From contig JAWAEW010000007.1 of the NCBI GenBank assembly GCA_038891035.1, forward strand, positions 1 to 51,843: DNA of 51,843 bases, read 5' to 3'. Below are positions 23,704-31,858 of the stretch, piece by piece. A program made the position numbers and the translations under genes. Source of the stretch: UBA10161 sp038891035. GTDB lineage: Archaea > Micrarchaeota > Micrarchaeia > Anstonellales > Anstonellaceae. The notes below the pieces were generated by a model, which searched no databases, had not been told where the DNA came from, and saw only the letters and a program-made list of their open reading frames with translations. Positions within the stretch are counted from its first letter, which is position 1. Each line of letters starts with the position of its first letter.

Positions 23704-24637
23704 GCGGAGACTCCATAAAGGAAAGCTCTTGTAAGGTTTCGCTTTTCATTCTAAGTAGCACGCTTCTTGCCTTTTCGTCAGGCTTAACGCTGGAAAGCTC
23801 GCTTTCAATATAATGCAAAAATTCCTTGCAGTGTGCAATTGGATTTTTGCAGCGTGTGCCCCAATCAAAAACAGCACAACGCATGTGCTTTGCTAGGTAG
23901 TTGCCATAGCGCCGTTTGGCCTCTTGGGCGCTTTCTGAAGGCATGATTGAAGAGGACATAAGAAAGCGCAAGTCGGTTCCGTCAGGCATGAGGTGAAAAA
24001 GCATTTCACAGGCATAAAGTGAGACTTTGCAGGACGGATGCTGTGGGTAAATGTGGGTTTTTGCAAGCTTTGCAAGACGCCTTGCTCCTTCAGAAGATCC
24101 GGCAAGGGTAAAAACTGTGATGCTTTGAAGCGAACTGCCTCTTACTTCAGCCGCATCCAAAAGAAGCTGTATTCCTTTGACCAAAGTCGCCCCTGTGGCA
24201 ATAGTATCCCCCAAAATAATGTGGGCTTTGTCTGGCAATGCTTCAAAGTTTTCATAAGCCGCAATCGCCCTGAATTGCCCTTGGGTGCCTTCTATCCTTT
24301 GGCGCTGGATCCCGATGAAACACTGCTGAGGAGCAAAGCCAAACCTCTTTTTGAAGCCATGGCTGAGGAAATAGTATAAACCTCCTGAAAGGAACACTAG
24401 TTCGCATATGTCTTTCTTTGGTGCGCCTGCAAGCACGTGCTTGGAGGCAATTTGGACAAAGATTTCTGCATTTTTTTGCATCAGCTCATGAAGCTTTTTT
24501 CCAACCAAATGTGGAGAATAAAGCACCTCCCTTGCAGGTTCACTACAAATAATATAAGTATCAGGAAGTAGCAGGCTGTCTTTTACAGCATAAAGCGAAT
24601 ATTCTTCTGCCTTTTCAAATTCTTCTACTTGCGCCAT
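23693..24637 (-). CDS. Phosphoribosyltransferase-like protein (uracil PRTase-related)
   Basis: The 314-residue protein has one clear type I PRTase signature, HIILGDTIATGATLV, where the D-T-x-x-T-G-x-T loop binds PRPP. It is surrounded by a domain longer than simple UPRTs. An N-terminal ~100-residue region precedes the PRTase core and about 100 residues follow it, with four Cys and a DWGTRCKNP segment. The motif spelling is closest to uracil phosphoribosyltransferases, but the overall architecture is not one I can name. Substrate is unknown. It is divergent from the mevalonate decarboxylase gene, with a 51-nt shared promoter region. Confidence 0.7.
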   Translation of the reverse strand: MAQVEEFEKAEEYSLYAVKDSLLLPDTYIICSEPAREVLYSPHLVGKKLHELMQKNAEIFVQIASKHVLAGAPKKDICELVFLSGGLYYFLSHGFKKRFGFAPQQCFIGIQRQRIEGTQGQFRAIAAYENFEALPDKAHIILGDTIATGATLVKGIQLLLDAAEVRGSSLQSITVFTLAGSSEGARRLAKLAKTHIYPQHPSCKVSLYACEMLFHLMPDGTDLRFLMSSSIMPSESAQEAKRRYGNYLAKHMRCAVFDWGTRCKNPIAHCKEFLHYIESELSSVKPDEKARSVLLRMKSETLQELSFMESPLNQ

Positions 24638-24688
24638 AACTCCACAATCAATGTAAGGGTAATAAAACTTTATATGGGAAAGCTTTGC

Positions 24689-25678
24689 ATGGAGGCGGTC
24701 TGGGAAGCGACACCGAATATTGCAGTAGTGAAATATTGGGGCAAAAGAGACGCTTGGCTGAACCTACCTTATAACACAAGCATTTCAGTCACAATGGATG
24801 AAACCTTGCGAACAACCACTTCTGTCAAGTTTGACTCTTCTTTGCTTGAAGATAGACTGATTTTGAACGGAAAGGAGGCAAATCCAAGCGAGCTTGAAAG
24901 GGTCAAAAAGGTGCTAGATGCTGTAAGAAAAGCGGCTAGATTGAAGCACAAAGCACTTGTAGTTTCAGAAAACAATTTTCCCACAGCTGCAGGGATTGCT
25001 TCCTCTGCATCGGGATTTGCTGCACTTGCATGCGCTGCCGCAGATGCTGCTGGACTTAATCCTACCCCACGCCAGCTTTCTATATTTGCAAGGCTTGGTT
25101 CTGGTTCAGCTTGCCGCTCAGTGCTGGGTGGGTTTGTTGAATGGAAGCGTGGAGTAAAGAAGGATGGCTCAGATTCTTATGCTGTTCAAATAGTCTCTGA
25201 GAAGCATTGGTCTTCTTTGAGAAATGTGATAGCAATCGTCAGCCATGAAAAAAAGGAGATATGCTCTTCTGAAGCAATGGAACGCACTACCAAGACAAGT
25301 ACCCTTTATTGGAAAAGGATTGCGGATTTGCCGAAAACAATTGCCAAAATGAAAAGGGCTATAAAAGAAAGAGACCTTCCTACCTTTCTTGAGCTTGCGA
25401 TGAAGGAATCTTCAAATATGCATTCTGTTATGCTAGACACTTACCCTCCGATCGTTTATTTGAATGATATATCCAAGGAGATAATGCGCAAAGTACATGA
25501 ATTCAACCTTCAAAAAGGCAAAGTATGTGCAGGATATACTTTTGATGCTGGCCCCAATGCTCACGTATACACTGACCAAAAATACCAACGAGAAGTTGAA
25601 GAGATGCTTTCTGAAATTCCAGGAGTAAAGCAGGTTATAAGTTGCAAAGTGGGCAGCGGACCGAAAAGGATCGGATAG
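24689..25678 (+). CDS. mvaD: Diphosphomevalonate decarboxylase (classical type)
   Basis: The 329-residue GHMP-fold enzyme decarboxylates mevalonate 5-diphosphate to isopentenyl diphosphate. Motifs are ATPNIAVVKYWGKRD at residues 6-20 with the catalytic Lys, the ATP loop PTAAGIASSASGFAALA, GSACRSVLGGFVEW with the catalytic Arg, and TFDAGPNAH with the catalytic Asp. The complete Asp-Lys-Arg set is what the classical enzyme has. Many archaea lack it and use alternative mevalonate branches. I used ATG 24689, which fits the conserved N-terminus. A TATA-like AACTTTATATG lies just upstream. Confidence 0.93.
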   Translation: MEAVWEATPNIAVVKYWGKRDAWLNLPYNTSISVTMDETLRTTTSVKFDSSLLEDRLILNGKEANPSELERVKKVLDAVRKAARLKHKALVVSENNFPTAAGIASSASGFAALACAAADAAGLNPTPRQLSIFARLGSGSACRSVLGGFVEWKRGVKKDGSDSYAVQIVSEKHWSSLRNVIAIVSHEKKEICSSEAMERTTKTSTLYWKRIADLPKTIAKMKRAIKERDLPTFLELAMKESSNMHSVMLDTYPPIVYLNDISKEIMRKVHEFNLQKGKVCAGYTFDAGPNAHVYTDQKYQREVEEMLSEIPGVKQVISCKVGSGPKRIG

Positions 25679-25680
25679 TT

Positions 25681-25971
25681 TCAGCCAAGCCTTTTTACTT
25701 CCCAGATGAATTTGTCCATTTTGACAGGAGTTACAGAAATGCTAAAGCAAAGGTCGTACTTCTTGATGAAGTCCTGCAGCTTTTGGTTTATCTCTTCTGG
25801 CACTGGGTCGTTGTTCATCCATGTGGTGGATTTGCCCACGTTTATGCAGTCTGCTATTAAGCCTGCATCAAGGTCTGAAACACCCAAAGCCATTAGGGCA
25901 TCATGAATTTGTTTGGGAGATGGTGTGTTTTTCATATTCACCACGAATGGTGCAAAAGGCTCAATAAACAT
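25681..25971 (-). CDS. Small hypothetical protein
   Basis: The product is up to 96 residues with no recognisable domain. Visible features are an N-terminal helical stretch (SPKQIHDALMALGVSDLDAGLIADC), a TTWMNNDPVPEEINQKLQDFIKKY segment and a beta-like end (SISVTPVKMDKFIWEV). An internal ATG at 25935 would give an 84-residue version. It is convergent with mvaD, with only two bases between stops, and divergent from the Nudix gene. Confidence that it is expressed rests on its tight fit between neighbours and the ordinary soluble composition. Confidence 0.6.
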   Translation of the reverse strand: MFIEPFAPFVVNMKNTPSPKQIHDALMALGVSDLDAGLIADCINVGKSTTWMNNDPVPEEINQKLQDFIKKYDLCFSISVTPVKMDKFIWEVKRLG

Positions 25972-26000
25972 TTATCAACTTTTGCGGCAAACAGCACTTT

Positions 26001-26417
26001 ATGGAAAAATCGTGCGGAGCAGTGATTTTCAGAGAAGAGGATGGCAGAAGGTTTTACCTGCTTCTACATTACGAAGAAGGCCATTGGGATCTGCCCAAAG
26101 GGCATATGGAAAAAGAGGAAAGCGAGCTTGAGACTGCACTGAGAGAAATAGAGGAGGAAACCGGCCTTGACCAGCTCCAAATTTACGATGGATTTAGGAA
26201 AACTATAACGTATTACTTTGTAAGGAAAGGGGAGAGGGTACTCAAGGAAGTGGTTTTCTTTTTGGCAAAGACGCAGCAAAAAGAGGTAGTTCTTTCGAAT
26301 GAACATGTGGGCTTTGTTTGGTTGCCTTTCAAGCTTGCACTAAAAAAGCTAACTTATGACAATACTCGTCAGGTATTGGCAGAAGCAGAGCGCTTCCTTG
26401 CAAGTCGCTTGGAGTAG
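26001..26417 (+). CDS. Nudix hydrolase, Ap4A hydrolase-like
   Basis: The 138-residue protein has a full Nudix box at residues 34-56, G-x5-E-x7-R-E-x-x-E-E-x-G, within PKGHMEKEE and REIEEETGL. An N-terminal CGAVIFR strand and a C-terminal WLPFKLALKKLTYD segment are typical of bis(5'-nucleosyl)-tetraphosphatases of the MutT/Ap4A group. It likely cleaves dinucleoside polyphosphates or similar. Its last 49 bases overlap the 3' end of the convergent HAD gene, the largest overlap in the window. Confidence 0.9.
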   Translation: MEKSCGAVIFREEDGRRFYLLLHYEEGHWDLPKGHMEKEESELETALREIEEETGLDQLQIYDGFRKTITYYFVRKGERVLKEVVFFLAKTQQKEVVLSNEHVGFVWLPFKLALKKLTYDNTRQVLAEAERFLASRLE

Positions 26418-27799
26418 ACTAGACCTGCAAGAAGTAAAATCAGCTTGCGCAGACTTTTTGAGCGAAAATCTTTGAAGACTGCATCTGCCTTGCCTTTAAG
26501 CTGTGCTGAAGGCAAAGTAGTGCTTAGGGCAATCACCCTCATTCCTGCCGCCTTTGCTGCTTTAATTCCTGAAAGGGAATCCTCAATTACTAAGCACTCT
26601 TGCGGAATTACTTTGAGCTTTTTTGCAGCAAGAAGGAAAATTTCTGGATTGGGTTTTGGATGGACAACATCTTCCAGCCCAACAAACTTCATGCGCGCAA
26701 GACCAATTGAGGCAAGGGAGGCTTTGATGTGCTGCCTATGCCCGCCTGATGCCACTATCATCTTTATTTTGTGCTTTTCAAGGAATGAATGAAATTCTTT
26801 GAAGCCTCGGATCGCAGGAAGCCCGTATTTTTTGATGTAGCCATAATAGATTTTTGCGCGCTTTTGGACGAGCTTTTTGATATCCTGCTTTAGTCTGTGT
26901 CTCTTGCAGATGTCCTCAAAAATTTTCACTGAGCCGATGCCAGTATAGTATTTTCTCCACCTTTCTTGGCTTATTTTGATTCCGAACTGAGAAAGGAACT
27001 GGTTAAATGATTTGAGATGGGCCTTTTCACTATCCACCACCACCCCATCTAAATCAAAAATCACTGCTTTGATTTTTGAGTGTTCTTGGGTTGGCTGAAT
27101 TGATTTTGGCTCTGGATACAATGCATATGGCTTGTGAGGTTGGCTTTCCTCAAAAATTTCATCATTGGGGGGCGGTAGCTTGTCAAAAAAATGTTCGGAT
27201 CCAAATGCTTGGTTGGCAACAAGCATCTGCTGGCTTGCCGAAAAGATGCGAAGCTTTAAGGTAGGTGTTTGGTTTTCTTGTTTAAGCCTTGCAAAAGCAA
27301 GATCATAAAGGAAGCGTAACTTGGAGTAATCAAGTCTGATTCCGTCAAATTCTGATGCCTGCTTTATGCTGAACGTGAGCGGGGCAAGTGATTCCAGGTA
27401 GAAGCTTTCGGTTCTGAATTCAAGGCGGGCATCCACTACTGAGCCTGCAAAGTCGCACGAAGCTGAAACCAGCTCAAGGACCAGATGCGCCCCTGCAAGA
27501 TTTTGTGGAGTTGCGGTGATATGGTAAAGAGAGAGATAAAGCTTCTTGCCGGTCTTTTGATCCACCACCCAAGGCACCATGCCGTTTATTGTAAAGTGGA
27601 TTCCTTGGTAGGATGATTTTTTCAGCCCTCCTATTTCAGATATCTCTGCACCGTATTTCTTGTCTATTATAAATTTCATATCAGAGAAGTGCCTTCTAAT
27701 AAGCGAAAATAGGTTTTTTCTGCTTGAAATCTCTATTTGGCGTGTTTGGCAAGATCCGTCCGGACGCTTTATGCTAATATACATCTTTTCCATTTGCAT
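26369..27799 (-). CDS. HAD-superfamily hydrolase with unidentified N-terminal domain
   Basis: The 476-residue protein is a fusion. From about residue 243 it is a beta-phosphoglucomutase-like HAD phosphatase: AVIFDLDGVVVDS (nucleophile Asp249, acid Asp251), a helical cap, VASGGH, then HPKPNPEIFLLAAKKL, VIEDSLSGIKAAKAAG and a basic C-terminus. The first ~240 residues contain two beta-rich stretches (for example GIHFTINGMVPWVVD) and a proline-rich linker, and I cannot assign them. HAD enzymes of this branch act on small phosphorylated metabolites. Starts at 27799, 27793 or 27784 are all possible. The cobalamin adenosyltransferase stop lies 15 bases upstream. Confidence 0.8.
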   Translation of the reverse strand: MQMEKMYISIKRPDGSCQTRQIEISSRKNLFSLIRRHFSDMKFIIDKKYGAEISEIGGLKKSSYQGIHFTINGMVPWVVDQKTGKKLYLSLYHITATPQNLAGAHLVLELVSASCDFAGSVVDARLEFRTESFYLESLAPLTFSIKQASEFDGIRLDYSKLRFLYDLAFARLKQENQTPTLKLRIFSASQQMLVANQAFGSEHFFDKLPPPNDEIFEESQPHKPYALYPEPKSIQPTQEHSKIKAVIFDLDGVVVDSEKAHLKSFNQFLSQFGIKISQERWRKYYTGIGSVKIFEDICKRHRLKQDIKKLVQKRAKIYYGYIKKYGLPAIRGFKEFHSFLEKHKIKMIVASGGHRQHIKASLASIGLARMKFVGLEDVVHPKPNPEIFLLAAKKLKVIPQECLVIEDSLSGIKAAKAAGMRVIALSTTLPSAQLKGKADAVFKDFRSKSLRKLILLLAGLVYSKRLARKRSASANT

Positions 27800-27814
27800 C
27801 AGACCATAAAAAAC

Positions 27815-28390
27815 TCAATAATCGATCCCTGCGCGAGAGATTATGCCATTATCAAATGGGTGCTTTATCTTCTTTACTTCGGAAATATAATCTGCAAGCT
27901 GCAGAATTTTTTTGCTTGCTTTTCTACCTGTGATTATAAGTTCGCAGCGCGGATGCCTGCTTTTGATAAGTTCCAAAAGTTCGGATTCCTCAATTAAGCC
28001 CTCACTTATTGCCCAAAGAATTTCGTCCAACACCACCAAGTCAAATTTTCCACTGCTGCAGAGTCGCTTAGCTTTGGAAAACGCAGCTCTGCAAAGCTTT
28101 CTGTCAGACTCATTGATTGCAAAGCAGTCTTTGCAAAAAATCACAAAACCTTTTTTGGCAAGCTGAGCCTTGTGCTTTTGCTGACTTGGGCAGAATTTGG
28201 TTTTTGAAACCACTAGCACTCCAAGCTTTTTGAGTGCAAAAATTTCACCTGAAAGTCCGCTTTTGAGAAACTGCACCAGCGCTGCCTTTAGCCCGTGGCC
28301 TGTGGCACGCACAATAATTCCCACTGCAGAAGTGGTTTTTCCGTTTCCATTCCCAATCAGAAGATGCACCAGTCCTTCCTTGCGCTGCAT
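27815..28390 (-). CDS. cobA: Cob(I)yrinic acid a,c-diamide/cob(I)alamin adenosyltransferase
   Basis: The 191-residue P-loop enzyme (CobA/BtuR/CobO family) carries IGNGNGKTTSAVG near residue 12, where the family norm is G-x-G-K-G-K-T-T. It also has ALVQFLKSG, DLVVLDEILWAI, RHPRCELIITGR and the closing KHPFDNGIISRAGIDY. It adenosylates the cobalt of corrinoids using ATP. No other cobalamin biosynthesis or B12-dependent gene is seen here, so it may serve salvage. ATG 28390 is preferred over an upstream TTG. It is divergent from the radical SAM gene across an AT-rich promoter region. Confidence 0.88.
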   Translation of the reverse strand: MQRKEGLVHLLIGNGNGKTTSAVGIIVRATGHGLKAALVQFLKSGLSGEIFALKKLGVLVVSKTKFCPSQQKHKAQLAKKGFVIFCKDCFAINESDRKLCRAAFSKAKRLCSSGKFDLVVLDEILWAISEGLIEESELLELIKSRHPRCELIITGRKASKKILQLADYISEVKKIKHPFDNGIISRAGIDY

Positions 28391-28441
28391 GCTGGGATTT
28401 AGCAAGGCAAGATTAATTATTTAATCGCCCAAAAAAATGAT

Positions 28442-29470
28442 GTGAAAGAGGCGCAGCTTTACAGGAAGATGCCACAGAAGGCTGTTTTGTGCTTCTTGTG
28501 CCAAAGAAGATGCTATATCAAAGAAGGCCAGCTTGGATTTTGTCTTGTCAGAAAAAACACTGGAGGTAAATTGTACAGCTTAAATTGGGGAAAATGTGTC
28601 TCTTATGCTGTCGATCCGATTGAAAAGAAGCCTTTTTATCACTTTGTTCCAGGCTCGCCAGTGTTTTCGTTTGCTGCAGCAGGCTGCAATTTCAGATGCC
28701 AGCACTGCCAAAACTGGGAGATATCTCATGTGGATGAAGCGTTCGGTCAGCAACTTGAGCCACAAAGACTTGTCCACCTTGCAAAATCTTCTTCAGCTGA
28801 GGGAATTGCATATACGTATACTGAGCCCACTATTTTCTTTGAATATGCTAGAGATACTGCACTGATTGCAAAAAAGCATGGGCTTTACAATGTATTTGTT
28901 ACCAATGGGTACATGACCCCTGAAGCAATAGAGAAGATGGAATGGCTGGATGCTGCAAGAATTGACTTGAAAGCTTTCAGCGATAAATTCTACAAGGAAA
29001 TTTGTGGGGGGGCCTATCTTGAGCCTGTGCTAAAATCCATAAAGTTGCTTCATCGCAAAATGCATATTGAAATAATCAACCTTCTTATCCCAACATTGAA
29101 CGACTCAGAGGATGAAATAAGAGCACTTTCAAAATGGGTAAAGGAGCTTGACCCAGCAATACCTTTGCATTTTACCGGCTATTACCCTGCAAACCGCATG
29201 ACTCTTCCGCCGACATCAGTTCAAACCTTGTCCAAAGCTCGCAAGATAGCGCTTGAGGAAGGACTCCTTTATGTGTATACAGGCAACCGGCCAGGTGAGC
29301 CTGGTGAAAATACCTACTGCCCCTCTTGTGGTCAATTGGTGATAAGAAGAGAAGGGATGATGCTGATAGAGGATAAGGTAAAGAAGAGGGGAGAATGCCC
29401 TTTCTGTGGCTTTGAAATTCCAATTGTTTATGATTGGAAAAGGTACAGCAAGCTAAAGCGCTCCGATTGA
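28442..29470 (+). CDS. amrS: AmmeMemoRadiSam system radical SAM enzyme
   Basis: The 342-residue protein has the radical SAM cluster motif C-x3-C-x2-C at Cys82, Cys86 and Cys89 (GCNFRCQHCQNW). Around it are N-terminal cysteines (CFLCQRRC), YTYTEPTIF, VTNGYM, LKAFSD and a C-terminal zinc-ribbon-like CPSCG...CPFCG. This layout matches the PflA-like family of the AmmeMemoRadiSam set found in archaea and bacteria, whose reaction is not established to my knowledge. The partner AMMECR1 and Memo genes are not in the window. The start is GTG 28442, and its end overlaps convergent purD by 18 bases. Confidence 0.88.
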   Translation: MKEAQLYRKMPQKAVLCFLCQRRCYIKEGQLGFCLVRKNTGGKLYSLNWGKCVSYAVDPIEKKPFYHFVPGSPVFSFAAAGCNFRCQHCQNWEISHVDEAFGQQLEPQRLVHLAKSSSAEGIAYTYTEPTIFFEYARDTALIAKKHGLYNVFVTNGYMTPEAIEKMEWLDAARIDLKAFSDKFYKEICGGAYLEPVLKSIKLLHRKMHIEIINLLIPTLNDSEDEIRALSKWVKELDPAIPLHFTGYYPANRMTLPPTSVQTLSKARKIALEEGLLYVYTGNRPGEPGENTYCPSCGQLVIRREGMMLIEDKVKKRGECPFCGFEIPIVYDWKRYSKLKRSD

Positions 29471-30796
29471 GCGCAGGTGGTCTTTTCTTTTTTGAATCAG
29501 CTGGGGTGTGCCGATGTCTTTCCTGTGCCATACCTTACCAGAAACTGCTTTGCAGCCTTCTTCTGCTATTTTTTCTGCCTGAAAGATACTGCGTGCAGTG
29601 CCTACCAAGGCAAGCGAGCGAGAGGACATGGTGAAAATTGTTCCATCTTTTTCATATACAGAAGCAAAAAACATTTTTGCTCCAGATTTTGAAAGCTTGC
29701 CCATATCGATTGAAAGTGGCTGGTCGGTGACGGATTTTACTGGATAGCCTTCTGGCACAAGGTATTTACATACGGTTGCTTTTTTGGCAAATTGTGGCTT
29801 GGCTTTAATTTTTCCTTGGGCCATGCCAAAAAACAGTGAAAGTAGGTCGCTTTTCAGTACAGAAAGCACATTCATTGCTTCTGGGTCCCCAAAACGCGAA
29901 TTGTACTCTATGAGCTTGACTCCACTTGCAGTTATCATAAACCCCCCGTAAAGCACACCGATATAGGGCTGTTTGGTTTCTCTTTTGAATGCTTCTATTG
30001 TTTTTTGCATAATGCGCAATGCTTCTGTATAATGCTTTTTTGCTGCAAAAGGAAGGAGCATGCCTGCACCAGAATACGAACCCATGCCGCCCGTATTTGG
30101 TCCGATATCGCCTTCGTATGCCCTTTTGTGATCTTGCACCATTGGCATTCCATAAACTTTCTTGCCATCGGAAAAAGCCTGTAAAGAAAATTCTTCTCCA
30201 TCCAGCTTTTCTTCTATTACAATTGTGGAAAGGCCTGAGTGCTTTTCCTTGAGAAGCTGAGAAGCGTATTCCTTTGCCTCTTGCGTGCTTTTTAGGTGAA
30301 AGCCACTTACTCTAACTCCTTTTCCACCGGTAAGGCCAGAGGGCTTGACTGCTACCTGCCCTTCAAGCTCGTCGATGAAATCATGTGCCTCCTTTTCAGT
30401 CTCAAAAACTTCAAAATTTGGCAGACCTGCAACCTTATGCTCGCGCAACAGCTGCCTGCAATATGCTTTGTCCCATTCCAGCCGAGCCGCCTCTTTTGTT
30501 GGAGCGGCAACTGCAATGCCTGCATCCAAAAGCACATCGGTTACTCCTGCTGCAAGCACAGCATCAGGAGAAGGGAAGGCCAGTTCGATTCCATGTTGGA
30601 GTGCAAATTCCTTAACCTGCAAAGGAGAATGAATATCCCCAATCTTTGCCTTCCCCCCAGTCTGCATGCAAAGTTTGACTATTCCTGGATTGTTTGCAGA
30701 AATAAAGGCAAAAAGCCTGGTTTTGCTATTTTTGCAGATGCTTTCTGCAATTGCATGCTCTCGCGCACCATTTCCAACCAAAAGAAAATTTACCAT
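29453..30796 (-). CDS. purD: Phosphoribosylamine-glycine ligase
   Basis: The 447-residue ATP-grasp enzyme joins glycine to phosphoribosylamine, giving GAR. Motifs are LLVGNGAREHAI at the N-terminus, PAPTKEAA-like AAPTKEAARLEWDK, VAVKPSGLTGGKGVRV (ATP loop), DHKRAYEGDIGPNTGGMGSY and GVLYGGFMITASGVKLIEYNSRFGDPE. I start at ATG 30796, with GGCGAT upstream, because the open frame above it lies inside the divergent dehydrogenase gene and lacks family similarity. PurM, PurSL, PurQ and PurP elsewhere in the window supply other steps of the same pathway. Confidence 0.94.
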   Translation of the reverse strand: MVNFLLVGNGAREHAIAESICKNSKTRLFAFISANNPGIVKLCMQTGGKAKIGDIHSPLQVKEFALQHGIELAFPSPDAVLAAGVTDVLLDAGIAVAAPTKEAARLEWDKAYCRQLLREHKVAGLPNFEVFETEKEAHDFIDELEGQVAVKPSGLTGGKGVRVSGFHLKSTQEAKEYASQLLKEKHSGLSTIVIEEKLDGEEFSLQAFSDGKKVYGMPMVQDHKRAYEGDIGPNTGGMGSYSGAGMLLPFAAKKHYTEALRIMQKTIEAFKRETKQPYIGVLYGGFMITASGVKLIEYNSRFGDPEAMNVLSVLKSDLLSLFFGMAQGKIKAKPQFAKKATVCKYLVPEGYPVKSVTDQPLSIDMGKLSKSGAKMFFASVYEKDGTIFTMSSRSLALVGTARSIFQAEKIAEEGCKAVSGKVWHRKDIGTPQLIQKRKDHLRSIGAL

Positions 30797-30874
30797 AAAA
30801 TCGCCTCGTTTAATGACGATATTCTTGAAAGAGCATTTAAAACGTTTGTAGCGCCAAAATGCTTCGGTGAAGTT
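30797..30874. promoter_or_regulatory. Divergent promoter between purD and the threonine dehydrogenase-like gene
   Basis: CATTTAAAACG near 30834-30844 is a TATA-like box for the plus-strand gene, about 30 nt before its ATG. GGTGA at 30866-30870 is its Shine-Dalgarno. On the other strand GGCGATTTT precedes the purD ATG. Confidence 0.5.
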
Positions 30875-31858
30875 ATGAGAAAAATAATGGTAATTGGGGC
30901 AACTGGGCAGATAGGGACCGAGCTTGTTGAAGCTTTGAGGAAAAAATATGGAGGGGGAAACGTAGTTGCAGTAACCCGCAAATCTGAATTTCCAAAATAC
31001 ATGCTTGAAAGCGGGCCCTGTGAAAAATGGGATGTAACAGATAAGGAGGCGATAAGAAAATCTGTAAAAAAGCACGGAATTGATACTATTTATCAGCTTG
31101 CTTCTCTTTTGTCTGTCACAAGTGAAAAGGACCCTAACGCTGCATTTCAGATCAACTTGATAGGTCTCAAAAATACCATAGATGTCGCACTTGAGTGTGG
31201 TGTGAAAAAGATGTTTTGGCCAAGCTCGATTGCTGCATTTGGGCCAACCACTCCGCGTGAAAACACCCCCCAAAGGACTGTGCTTGAGCCGACCACTATG
31301 TACGGAGTGACAAAAGTGGCTGGTGAAAATCTGCTTAATTATTACAACAGCAACTACGAACGATATGGGCTGGACATAAGAAGCCTGCGCTATCCTGGCT
31401 TAATTTCCTGGAAAACAGAGCCTGGAGGTGGAACTACTGATTATGCCGTTGCCATTTTTTATGAGGCGCTTACAAAAGGCGAATATCGCTGCTACTTAAG
31501 GGAAGACACTATGCTACCAATGATGTACATGCCTGATGCAATTAGGGGTACTTTGCAGCTGATGGAGGCACCTCGTGAAAAGCTGACCGTAAAAAACAGC
31601 TATAATTTTGCAGCGATCAGCTTTACAGTTAAAGAATTGGCGCAAGAGGTTGCAAGATTGGTTCCAGGATTTCAGATAACTTATGAACCTGACTTCAGGC
31701 AAAAGATTGCAGATTCCTGGCCAAAAACAATTGATGACAGCCAAGCAAGGAAAGATTGGGGATGGAAGCACGAGTATGACTTGAGAAGAATGGCAAAGGA
31801 TATGCTTGAAAACTTAAAGAAAAAATTAGGAAAAAAAGAAGAAGGGGAAAAAACTTAA
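30875..31858 (+). CDS. NAD-dependent L-threonine 3-dehydrogenase-like (SDR-extended)
   Basis: The 327-residue protein has an NAD-binding VIGATGQIG at residues 6-14. It carries the unusually conserved features of the short-chain L-threonine dehydrogenase family: DTIYQLASLLS, FWPSSIAAFGPTTPR, YGVTKVAGE with catalytic Tyr/Lys, RYPGLISWKTEPGGGTTDYAV and LPMMYMPDAIRGTLQLM. These enzymes oxidise threonine to 2-amino-3-ketobutyrate. Other NDP-sugar epimerases lack the PGGGTTDYAV stretch. ATG 30875 follows a GGTGA Shine-Dalgarno. The long upstream open frame is a shadow of purD. Its stop interleaves with that of the convergent DUF350 gene. Confidence 0.88.
   Translation: MRKIMVIGATGQIGTELVEALRKKYGGGNVVAVTRKSEFPKYMLESGPCEKWDVTDKEAIRKSVKKHGIDTIYQLASLLSVTSEKDPNAAFQINLIGLKNTIDVALECGVKKMFWPSSIAAFGPTTPRENTPQRTVLEPTTMYGVTKVAGENLLNYYNSNYERYGLDIRSLRYPGLISWKTEPGGGTTDYAVAIFYEALTKGEYRCYLREDTMLPMMYMPDAIRGTLQLMEAPREKLTVKNSYNFAAISFTVKELAQEVARLVPGFQITYEPDFRQKIADSWPKTIDDSQARKDWGWKHEYDLRRMAKDMLENLKKKLGKKEEGEKT

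Noticed and set aside
30296..30874. Upstream extension of the threonine dehydrogenase-like gene
   Set aside because: It lies antisense to purD. The Rossmann motif and a GGTGA ribosome-binding site fix the start at 30875.
30797..31273. N-terminal extension of PurD up to 31273
   Set aside because: The extra 159 codons lie antisense to the threonine dehydrogenase-like gene. The conserved PurD N-terminus begins at ATG 30796.
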